DNA of 64,000 nucleotides from Pelecanus crispus (taxonomy: Eukaryota; Chordata; Aves; Pelecaniformes; Pelecanidae), in the NCBI RefSeq assembly GCF_030463565.1, contig NC_134662.1, positions 806,001-870,000 of the forward strand, written 5' to 3'. A model generated the notes under the pieces. That model was not told the origin of the DNA. It made no database searches and saw only the letters and a program-made list of their open reading frames with translations. Positions 1 through 11,300 of the stretch are shown piece after piece (within the stretch, counting starts at the first letter, position 1; each line of letters starts with the position of its first letter). The position numbers were made by a program, and so were the translations under genes.

Positions 1-201
1 GGTGAATCGTTTCTGCTTCTCAGCCTGTGCCTTTAAGCTTCCTATGCAAACTCCCCAAGTGCCTCCCACCCCTCTCCAGCGTCTTCCGCGGCCGCTGTGG
101 CCGGGCAGTCACGGGGGGGGGGGAGCTTGGGGGAGGCGCCTCTCGGGGGAAGAAGTTTTCTAGGGAAGAACACCTTGGTGGCAACGGGAAAAGTAAAGCA
201 G
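1..201 (+). other. Candidate non-coding first exon with GC-rich promoter-like sequence
   Basis: Bases 60-160 are GC- and CpG-rich, unlike the AT-richer DNA that follows. The segment ends in a consensus donor (AAGCAG then GTGAGT, cut after 201). The next well-supported plus-strand acceptor is at 8342, just before the TMPRSS9 start codon, so this may be a TMPRSS9 5' UTR exon joined across an 8.1-kb intron. It could instead belong to another transcript; the upstream boundary is outside the window. No recognised protein is encoded. Confidence 0.35.
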
Positions 202-3200
202 GTGAGTTCCTGCTCCTTCTTAACAGTCCTTTTTATTTCCTTCGCGGTGTTGGGCTCTCTTGGCTCGGGTGGGAAGAGAAAAACCTGCACCTTCTCTGAT
301 AACTGCACTCACCCGTGGATGCTTCTTGCCCCTGAGGTCCCCGCGGTTTCTTAATTCATTGCCTGTTAGGGGAAACATCTAACCTTTTATTTAAAGTAAT
401 AGATGCAAATAACTTCAGTGCTTTCTTTTTAGTCGCTTATGGCGAAACAAGTTTCCTTACGTGATCCTGGAGTGCTTTTTAGTGTTTTTCGAGTCCATGT
501 GACTCTAAAATGACTTGGGAGACCTTGGGAGCACTTTGCACAAACAAATTGGTGATGCTGGAAGGGATTTGTTCTGCTTGTCAGACCAAAGGAACCAACA
601 CTGGCCACAGAAATGGGCTCCCCATTGAATGTGTGTGGAAGTTTGACACTTCTGCCAGTTGTGCCCTGCAGGTTATATTTCTGTAGGACATTTCAGCTTT
701 TGTTTATTAACCAGCGTGTCTTCAGCTATACCAAATGTGGGATCTAATGGATGAGCCTTCTTGGAAAGTGATCTCTGGACCCTCTTCTCTGAAAGTACTG
801 GTTAAGGAGGAATGTCTTAGTTTCTTTAACACTCTGGAAACCAAACACAGAGAATGGTCTACATTATTTAAAAGCTATAACGAATTATGAAATATTCTAG
901 AAAGAAAGTTCAGGGTACTTCGTGGGAAATAAAAAGTGCAGCTTTAGCAGTAACACAGATGTAAACACTAAAATAAGCAACATTATTGTTATATGAAATA
1001 TGCTAGTGACACAGTCATGGCTGTGAGCAGTTTTGACCTTGGCATGGGACAAATCGTGTAGCAACCTCCACGGGCTTGGAATAGTACCCTAATTTGAGCT
1101 AAACTAAATGTTTCTGCAGCTGGATGGTGCTTTGTTCTCACTGTTGAAGGAAAGGGCTTGAGGGTGCTGTCATGCTGCTTTGCAGCCACTTGTCTTCCAG
1201 ACTGCCCTGCAGAGAGTTCAGGCATGTCCCCCTGTATCCTGCTCAAGGGAGGTCCCTATGGGTGAAGGTGCCAAGCAAGGCGGCACAGGCCCGTGCTGGA
1301 TTTGAGCCATCCATGTGTGTCAGCAACCTGCAGCCTCTCCTTGGGGATGGTCTCCTCAGGCAGGAGGGGCTGACCAAAGCTGTATGTGGTCACACAGCCT
1401 CAGCACTTGAGTTTAGCAGACACTATCCTGTACCAATACATATGGTGTTTCATTCTGCAGCCTCTGAAGTCAATGACAAAAATCCCATTGACTCAGATGC
1501 TGCGAGTTCCCTGCTTGACTGACAACTTTCATCACTGGCAGGTTTCTCTGTGTGAATTCTTCCTTTGAGGGAGCATGCATTGCAGATGGCTGGTTTCAGG
1601 GTAGCATGGAGGTTTTGTGTCCATGAATATTAATGCCTACTTGTCAAACTGTAATAAGGGCTGAAGCTAGGTATAAAAAACAAAGTAATTTACACATTGC
1701 TTCTAATGTATGTAAGCTGGTGAGAAAGAATACAATGTGATTATCTGCAAAATGAAGACATCTACTTTAGCCCCTGCTCCCCCAAGGGATGTCCACCAGA
1801 TGTCCCAGTATGTCCACCAACTTCATTGGGACCAAGATTTCTCTCACAGCCTTTGTACTGTGCCAGACACAGTGTCCAAGTGAGGAGGGTGGTTGTCACT
1901 AAAGGAAATGCCATGAGTTAAGCATGTGAGGTTTTCTTGGCCGTTCATGAGCTGAAAAGTATCAAATTATGTAGTGCTCCTATTGTAAAAAGTAACTGGA
2001 CAAAAATGGCACTTCTTTGCTTACTGGATACTCCTCATGTTTATTCAGTATTTACTATTTGTACCAAGTTGTCAAGCTAGCACTGTCGGGGGGCGGGGAG
2101 GAAGGAAGCCTTTATTTTACTGTGTAATCCACGGCTAAAAGTTGAAAAAGTAATTGCAGGTACAAATCTGCCTGGTACTCTGTTTCCAAAGGGAGAGCTC
2201 GAGTCTGAGTGTCTCCAGGGTGGAAATGATGTTAGAGCCTTTGTTACCGTTGATAATATGAGCAACGGGGAGCTCAGCCTGTCTGTCATGTCCCAGCCGA
2301 GACTGCAGAGCTGGCAGGCAGGGAGAGGATCTTTTTACTTGTAAATTGAGAGACATTTGAAGTCCCAGGGGGACAATAAACAAGGCCTGCACAGTGTCAT
2401 TGGGCTTGCTGAGAGCAGGACTACAGCTGAACCAGATGCACCTCCAAGAGGAGTGCTGCAAGTGAGCAGGCATTCGGGATTGTTATTAAACTCAATGGCA
2501 GGGACTGGTAACGCCCAGAGCAGATTTGTTCACTTGCAGGCTGCTCATGGTCTGGAGGCTGACGGTGCTGGGGGGTCTTTGCTCACTTACCTCAATAGAA
2601 AAGAGGTGTCCTCAGCTCAGGGTCTGCAGCCTCTTAGGTGACAGTGTCTCTTTCTGCTTGGAAGTAGGGTATAGCCTTTCAAATGCAGCACAGCCCCACT
2701 AAATGTTAACCTCCAGAGAGGTGGGGGACATGCACAGCTCTACATGTCCAATTACAGAAGTTGGAGATGGGTTAAAGGAAAAGGATTAAAGAAACACAGT
2801 GTTAGGTGGTTCAAGGAACCAGACTGGCAGCAGGAGATGTGCATGCCACGTGAAACAAAAAGGCCATGTTAGCCAAACCTGACTGTGTCTAATGATCAGC
2901 TACCTACAAAGGCGGTTTGTCTTTGCTCATGAAGGTATCGTCTGCTCCATCTGGTGTGATGCTGAGTAGCTCTGTCCTTTCTTTATGTGTTCTACCAGCT
3001 CGCTGCTGTTTCTGCATGGGCTTTTTTTCATGGCATATCATCATCTCGTCAGAAATTTAAGGGAAGACGTGGGCAACAGTTTTATTCTGACACTCCTCAC
3101 AATTATATTCCCAGCTATAAGAAAAAATCACAATGACCCCATTTTAACTGAGGTATTTGGGTTTCTCTGTTCTCGCCACCGGGCTCTGCCATCAGACTTG

Positions 3201-6200
3201 TTTTCATAACCACATCTCTTCATCTCCTTTGGTCATGCTTCTGCTTTCACTTACCACAAGTGACCATCTTCTCTCTTATGCTCAAGCTCATGGTTTGGTG
3301 ACACAGATGGGGTTTGTTGTTCTGGCACCTGTGATTTTGAATGGTCAGCCCACCAAGTGAGGCATGTTGGAGTCTAATTTTTCATTTTGGGCTTTCTGCT
3401 TCTGGAGAAAGGTGATTCTGCTTCTGCTGTATTCCTCCTCTGAAGTGCCACAAGTCTTATCTTGGTGATAAAATCATTAGTCCTTCACTCACCTTTGACC
3501 AAATGCTTCCTGAAGTTGCAGGTGGATTTGCTGCTGATCTTCTTGTCTGCCTCAAGCAAGTTGCATATTTTTCATACCAATGCCATCATTTCGCAAAGGC
3601 TCTGTCTGGGCGAGGACTTAGAGGTATGACCTTAGACCATGAGATGGTTTTACAACCCTTGTGTCTGAAGGCTCAGCAGACACAGCATTGCTGTGCAGAG
3701 AGCCAGACTACCTAATGATACCAACTTAATGTGGGATAAAGCAAATCTTTTATTAACACTTGTTTATTCAAATAGTTGCAGCATATCAGCTGCCCTTTAT
3801 AATGATAGTGTTGGAGAAAAACATCCAAACATGCTAGAATATAGAAATGCAGCACAAAGACTCCAGAGCAGCCTGGACTCTGCCATCAGGGTTTTCTCGC
3901 ATTCATTAACTGTAAATGAAGTTGAAGACGCGGCTACCACTGTTTCTTTCTTGCCTTTCTTTCCCTGTTTCTTTCCTCTTGTCAGCAGATCAGAGGAGAG
4001 GCTTGGCTTGTGTCCTTGTGGTGCAGGGCTGCTGCTAAGGGCTGGCAAACCAGGAACAGGAGAAGCTGGACAAAAGGAGGAGGGAGCCTGGGGCAAAGCA
4101 GTGTGAGATAGGGGAGTGAGCATTCCTGTTCTGAAGGGGGAGAGGCTAAGCATGAAGAGCTGGAGAGGGCTGGGAAGGCAGAAGGAAAGACCTCAGGAGG
4201 TGAAAACATGAAGGGAAAGACACAGCAGAGGCAAAGGAAGAGAAATACCAAGTAGTGGAAGACAAGAGGCCACAGAAAGTGGAGGTAAATGAAGAAAAAC
4301 CAAGCCCTTTTGCTGGGTAGCTGTCAGCACAGTGCTGGGAGGTCACTACTGCACTTCAACTTTAGGAGCTGTCACATTTTGCAAGAAGCCAATTTCTACC
4401 TAAAAACAGGAACCACCACAATTTGTGCTCTGGGCCAGTCTTACAGGTGTGCACACCATGGAGCTCACCAGACTGAAACAGAGACCCCTGCCATGGGGAG
4501 TATGTGATCTGTGCCCAATGCATGGACAGACACCCAGGATCTCCCTCCTGTGGCCCTGCCTTGTCCCCTCACTGCTCCTGCACGTGACATGCTCCTGACC
4601 CACTGCATGAGAGTACACACATGCTCACACACACGTGCTACTTTCTTGTCCTCCTTCATGAGAAGAGCAGGTGTTAGTGACAGTTTGGCTAATTAGAAGA
4701 AATATTACAAATAAATGGATATTTGTACCATTCCATTTTATATTTTGAAATTTCCCTATCTGAACCAGTTGAGAAACAAAACACATCTTCCTAGGAGATC
4801 CTATGGAATGACTCAAGGCTGCCCTGGAGCAAAATCCAGACTCACATGGAGAAAACAAACCCTGAGCTGCCAAGAAGAAGAAGAGCAGAGGTGGTGGCTA
4901 TCTCCCAGGAATCTCGGCAGATCCTTAGGGACAACCGGAGATAGTTATTTTCACAGGACAGTTCTTGTTGAGTTTCTCTGTAGCACACCTTACATGCCTT
5001 CTCTGCTAAAATGGAGCACTGAGAAGCAACCCCACTAAGATAAGACTGGAAGGATTCTCTTAGATCACTGAGTTTTCCCCCCCTGCTATCAGAGGCATCA
5101 TATTTTATAACCACTCGCAATTTATCTGACAAAAAGCATAAACGTGCTTTTCCTTCTCAGCATTCCTAGTGGAAACTCATGCTCCTCAGACTGTTAATAC
5201 TTTCCTAATTTCTGCCCGCAACAAAAAAAAAAAATTACTTTTCGTTCATCTGATTTTATGCAACGATGTTTTTCAATGTATATAGCTCCTTGCTACTCAT
5301 CTCCATTATGTATTTATAGATAGTCCTTATCTTCTGTCACTAAAAAAAATTCCAGTCTCTATTTTGCTCTTGCAAGATGAGCTTTCCATTTACACGTCTT
5401 TTTAACTTATTAAACTTGCACTACTCACACCAAAAGAAAATAAATTTTCCTTATGCTAAAAGGGAGAGCAAAGATGACAAGTTTTGATTGTTTTGGGACG
5501 TAGAAGGCTTCTCAGTCTCTACTTCCAGTTAAAATGCCAGTGCAATCAATCAAGAATATGAACGTCTTTTTAGGGTCCCAAGTATGTTTTATTGTAGTAT
5601 GACTTTTTATATGCAGTCAAGATTAATTCAGTCTAACTTGTATTGTCAAAATAACACCCAGCCATAGCCAATTTTGTCTGTGATATTAATTTTTTTCTCA
5701 GATGCAACTGTCCATTGGTAGTAAGACCACTGTTGCACTGGGCGGCATATCTTGACTAGATTTTTGAGCTTCCACATTCAGCATACCACAAGAGAGATGG
5801 TGACTCCAAAACTATTGAAAGAGCGGAGGAGAGATCACTCATCTGTATGTATTTAGGTCACAGGGACCACTAGAAAAAAAGTTTCCTACCTGTCTCCTCT
5901 TAGCCAGAGCTGAATTGTCAAATGGAGATATTGTTAGCAAAACACAGAGGCCCAAAGAGCCTATCTCTGCCAGGCTCAGTTACAGCTGAAAAAGAATATT
6001 TGGAGGTCTGTTAGAAAAAAGGAGGGATCTTGGACAGATTCTCCCTTCCTGTTGCCTCACAAAGAAGTGACCTTTTAAAATCTCTTATCTAGACGCTTCA
6101 GTTTAAAGAGCTGCTGAGCCTCTTGGAAAACACTGAAAAGCTCTTCTGAAACAGTGCATGCTCCCTGTGTCCTGAGTCCTTTTCTCCCTCTTTCTCTGCT

Positions 6201-8342
6201 AGATGCATTTGCATTAGAAAAGGCTGTTCCTCTGCATCTTCCCTGTTTGCTGAAGTCACAGCCTGATTTATAGCATCCGTAAATAGCTGCTATTATAGCC
6301 CAACCACTCACAGCGTCTTCTAAACTGTCATGAAGTGGCTGGTGCAGAAGTGACCAGACGAGATGTCCCTTGGCAGGACAGAATTTGGGACTGAGGAAGG
6401 AAAAGCTGAGTGGGTTTTATGTTCTCGAAGCTGTTGATATCTAGGCAGAGTAAGTTTGAGAGATTAATTTGCTTTGCCAAGACTCTTCTGGTGTGACCTG
6501 TAAATCTGAAGTTTCCCAGCAGCTAGAGGTTGAGTCCTCAAAAAAACTCACTCTGAAGCTGAGGAACTTTGGACCTTTGGCCAAGAAGGCTGGACTTCCA
6601 TGTATTTCAACTCTGACCAACCAAATTGTCTTAGACTTTTGTGTCCTGGTCTGAAGGGAAGGGTTGTGTGTCTTCTAATTTAATACATTTTAGGGCCAGG
6701 GGAAATCAGTGCCCCTTCTTGTCTCACTAGGCTTCTTGCAAAAACTAACATGGCTGAAGTATGACTGATCGAATGACTGTGTATAAAGCGGGATGCCCCA
6801 GGCTGTCTCATTCCTACCAATATCCAGTTGTTGATGACATGCAAAAGGCAGCCAACCGCAGGCTGGCTTGTACTAGCAAGACTGCAGACAGAAAAACAAG
6901 ATAAGAGCCCTAGTTTTGGCACTTTTGAGGTCACATTTGGAATACTATATCCCATCTGAGCATCTTCAGTGCATGAAAAGCATTGACATACTTGAACAAG
7001 TCTAGCAGAGGCCACTGCATTGATCTCAGGAGGAAGGAAAGATCATATGAAGAGGCTTTGGTTCCTGTGCAGGATATTTGTACCCCTTGAAGCAAAATAC
7101 TGGAAGCACCAGTGCCAGTGCTGACCACAGGGAAGGAGAAACTGCTCTTGGGGTAGTAGCATAGCCGTAATTAAAGCACATATTAATTGCTCTGGATTAT
7201 TAGGCACTGGGAGCTCTCTGGTAAACACTGTAGTGAGTTTTGTCACCCACTGAATTTACCGACTGTGATTTTTATATTTCTTTCACAATTCTTGCAAAAA
7301 TATGGAATAGCATTGGGCTATATATGAAACCTCACCCTGAAACCTGCCTCATAAACAACTACAGGGTGAAGTTAGCCAGTTTTAATCCACACAGCATATG
7401 CCATGGGCCATATGTAGTAGTAGTAGTAGCCTAGTCTCAGGATTTCAGTAGCCATGCCAGAACGGTCCAGTAGAAGCAGCCAAGGATTCTTGAGGTTTTC
7501 AGTACCAATTGGCTTTGTTACATTTACTAGCCAGAGTCCCAGGCAGGTCTGTCTCCGTAGCTCTCTATTCAGACCGCAGAGTTTCATGTTTAAGGATGTG
7601 ACTGCAATCTAGTCTTGTTATTTGCAGGCCTGTAAGATTACTCTGAGATAAATGTTGTGCTTTCCAACTTAACTGTTCCACCTGCTACTGCAGCTCCATG
7701 ACTCCTGAGCAGCATCAAAGCGTCTGCTAGTGACACTGGTTGGTTTTAGGATGTTTACTAGGGGTGATATCTGAGGCAGAAAGAGCAAGCCAAGATGCCA
7801 AGCCCAGTCCATACTCACCCCTTGCTATGAGCTGGCATACCAGTTCACCCTGGCATCACAGGCAGTAGGTCCTTGAAACCCTACTGTTAGATCATGCCTG
7901 GGGGACTGCCTGCTGAAGAGCAGGTACTGTGTGCTGTTCTACTTGGACCCCGAGGCAGGGCCTGTGAACTGGGACACTGGTTCAGTGCTCACCCAGAGCT
8001 TGTGTCACCAAAAGTGCCTGTGCAGAGCATGGAGATGGCGGCATCAGGCTGGTTCGTACTCAAAATGGATATGGCCATGCTCAGTGGTGGCCTTCTAGGA
8101 AGAAAGGGAAGGGGAAACAGGCAGAGAGGGGCCACCATGGTTGATGTGTTCGGGTCCTACAACCTGGATGTATTAGTAAAATCTCCTGACTGCAGCCTGA
8201 GGCACATTCAGGGGACGCAGTGTGTGTCCATCCTTTTATTTCTTGCGATAATGCACTGGTTGGAGCGCCTGGAGTAACCATAACTGGCATGTCACATTTC
8301 ATCCCAGTCTTATCCTTTTCCTCCTCTTCTTTTTAATCACAG
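202..8342 (+). other. Gene-free stretch, possible TMPRSS9 5' UTR intron
   Basis: No open frame here matches a family I know, and the short ORFs lack conserved motifs or paired splice sites. The only structure I can name is a degraded CR1 piece near 6.83-7.11 kb and short simple repeats, such as a TAG run near 7415-7428. The stretch ends in a strong polypyrimidine tract and an AG acceptor at 8341-8342. Confidence 0.5.
6830..7110 (+). mobile_element. Degraded CR1 LINE fragment (reverse-transcriptase C-terminal region)
   Basis: The stretch around 6900-7080 lines up by eye with the CR1 segment that reads as a shared promoter-distal RT region: a block like 'gaggtcacatttggaatac', then 'cattgacatacttgaacaag', then a run resembling the CR1 'gagaggctg' block. 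It is much more diverged than the CR1 copies in LMNB2 and has no open frame. The boundaries are approximate. Confidence 0.5.
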
Positions 8343-8370
8343 AGGCCATCTGTAGAGCTGCTCAGAAAGC
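8343..8370 (+). other. TMPRSS9: TMPRSS9 5' UTR part of first coding exon
   Basis: A long pyrimidine tract and AATCACAG end at 8342, which marks a 5' UTR intron acceptor 28 bases before the ATG. The start context has A at -3 and G at +4, a good Kozak match. Confidence 0.6.
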
Positions 8371-11300
8371 ATGGACCAGATAAAGCCAGTGCTAGGCTCC
8401 CAGAGAAGGGGACTGAGGGCCAGCTGCTGGAAAGTAACCATTGCTGCTGCAGCGGTGGGCAGCGTGACAGCCCTCTACGTGGGTATCCTGCTGGGTGAGT
8501 GTGCAGCCAGGTACATTCTTTCAGTTTATCTGCTCCAAAAAAGAAATGGACTGCACAGCTCACAGTTCTCATAGCAAAAATCCTCAAAAGCCTTCTGCTG
8601 AGGACAACATGTGGTCAGCTCGCCCCACATACACACACAAACTGCAAGGGCTGTAGTCAACTCACATTCTGAATATCTGACTTTAAAGCACTTTAAGTGT
8701 TGCATGACACCTATGCTCTATACATCTCCTGTAATCTCTCCCTGCAACTCCCAAATTTCCTGTCACTGTACTCTGCTGCCCCAGCCATCTTCTATCACAA
8801 CCTCCTGCAGCCACTGACCGTTGCCTGTTTTACTGTCCCACTCCAGAACATGACCACCGTGTCCTTGCCTCTCCCACCTCCCTCCTGCTGCCTCTGGTGC
8901 CCCATGGCCAGATGCTGCCTCAGGCCAGCACTCTGGTTTGGACCGCAGCCTGACAGATCCCACCAGCACAGCTCTACTGTACAGTACCACTTTCTAAGCT
9001 GGCTTCAGTACCCAGCATACCTTTCCCCAGCCTTTTACAGCAAGGATGGGGCCAATCTGGGATTGCAATGCCAGGTTGCACCCATCTGTTCATGAACTTT
9101 TGTCTTAGGCTTGACAAAAATCCACCATTTTGAAGTTCAAATTAGTTCAGTGCAAATTTCACCTATAGCATGTGTGCGGGGTAGCCCAGCACATCCATAG
9201 GGCACCCCCAAGGCAGCCTGGGGTGGTCAGGGACAGTCAAGCTGCTCAAATCAGGTGGGTCTAAAGGACATGATGAGACCCATGTTGCAAAGCGGACAGC
9301 GAGGAAAGCTGGGTCCAGCCATGGCCCCAAACCTCCACGTGTCCTTTGTGCCTCTGACAGACACCTTCCCTCTCTGGCAGCCTGTCATCCTGTGAGAGAG
9401 ACCAGCTTTGAGCACACAGTGGAGCTGCGAGGAATCACATTCAACAGCAGCTTACAGATGGAGAGCTCAGACTACTACAGGGTGCTGACACCTGCTCTTG
9501 AGAGGCTGGTGAGTTGAGCTGGGCTTGCCAAGAAAAGAATTGGGAAAGACTGTGGCAGTTCCCCAGGGCCCAGCTCAACTGTCCTCATTCAGCAGAATCT
9601 GGATGCCAAGGGCACGAGGAAAACAGGGATTTCTTAAATATCAGCAGGGTACGTTGTGGGGCTGAGCTGCACTTTGAGAGGCCCCATCAGGGCCCTAAGA
9701 GATATTTGTGGAGTGGGAAATGTGTACTCTGGTCTGTGCCTTGCAAAAGAGAGGTGGTAGGAAGGCATAAAGAAGGGACGTGGTGCCTCGTGCCCTGAGC
9801 CAGGGTGGAAAAGGGTTACACATGAGCTGGACACAGGTGCTCCTGCTGCCTGCAGAGACAAGAGAAGATGCTCCAGCTTGCTCCAGCTCCCCGCAAAATC
9901 CCAGGCATCATCTAGTCCCATCTTCCTGGGGTCTTCTGCCCAGTAAGTAAGTGTGTGACCATCGTTCTTTGTTTTGCAGTTTCTGTCCAGTTTCCAGGAC
10001 TCACAGCTGTACTGGAGCTGCACTGGTTGCACCATCCTGGGCTACAGGTGAGTGTAGGCAGCTCTTTCTGCAGACTCTTCAGCTCATGTTTCAGGGCATT
10101 CTGACAAGCTCCACCAAGAAGGTAAGCTCACACCTGTGTTCTTGTTCAAACCTAGTACACAGAGAAACTGCTTTTTGGTCAAGGCTGGATTTTCTTCTGG
10201 GATTGCACCACTGTTCTGAATTCTTCCATTTGGAAATGCAGTCAGAAAGGCAGAAGAAAATGGCTTTGTTCAAACAAAGCTGAACTTTGGACCAAAGAAA
10301 AAATTGCAAATGACCATTTAAACCCAGAGCACATCTCCAGAGAAACTTGCACCTTAAATTATTAAGAATTAGTTTTGTTTCCCTTGAGTTCCCCGTAGGC
10401 AGCTAGCACAAGAGCCTGTCCCTTGTACTGACCATGGAGTCAACGTACCCATTAATTTTCTGTCTTCCAGTAGGAATGGAAACTCAAGTGTGATTGTCCG
10501 TTTCCGCCTCCACTTCACCCCCCAGGATTCCCAGCCCCTGAGCTCTACTATGGAGGAGGAAGCTTTCAGGCACGGGCTGGCGGCTGCCCTGCATGAGCAG
10601 GGTCTCTCCCTGGCTGCTTATGGGACTATATCCTCAGCTTCTCTTACAGGTATGTTCCTCCTGCAACTGCTGGGCAGCCAGACCAAGGTGCCCTGCGCTG
10701 GTGTTGCTAGCACCAAAGGTCACACTAGCAAAACCACAAACTGTGTCTCAGACAGGCAAACTGCTGCAGAGCTTTAGCTTTGGATGTCCAGTCAAGGCTT
10801 CGTGCCCAGCAGCAATGTTAGAAATGGAGGTCCTGCCAGGCACCCAAGCAAACCAACAAAAGATGTTCTGCCTGGCTCCCAGGTGGTACCAGCTTCACAA
10901 AACAGCAGCAGAACCATGCCTCACTCTTGGCAGTTGCTGAACAGACATTCGTGGGGAGTCCCCCAGGTCCCCCTCCAAAGCTAAATGCTGTCCTGCTGCT
11001 CTCTGCCCTGCAAGAGCAGCTTTGGGGGCCTGAAGCAACAACAGAGGCTAAAGCATAAATTGCAGCTGCTTTGGTTTTTCTTGCAGCACCTGGAACCAGC
11101 CTGAGGGACGGGAGATCAAGCCTCAGGAGGTTAATTGCTGGGTTATCTATACCTACAAGTGCACAGCAGCCCTTAAGCAGTCCCCAGAGTTGTAGCAATA
11201 ATTCCTGCTTAGGTAGATATTTCTCATATTTAAATTATTCTCTAAAACTACCTGACTAGATATTCTCCTTTCCTTCAGTGACTGTGGAGTTGCATGTGAC

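Noticed and set aside
1172-1522. 116-codon plus-strand open frame
   Set aside because: No domain, no splice partners and no homologous family that I recognise.
7415-7428. TAG triplet run
   Set aside because: Only about five units; a trivial simple repeat.
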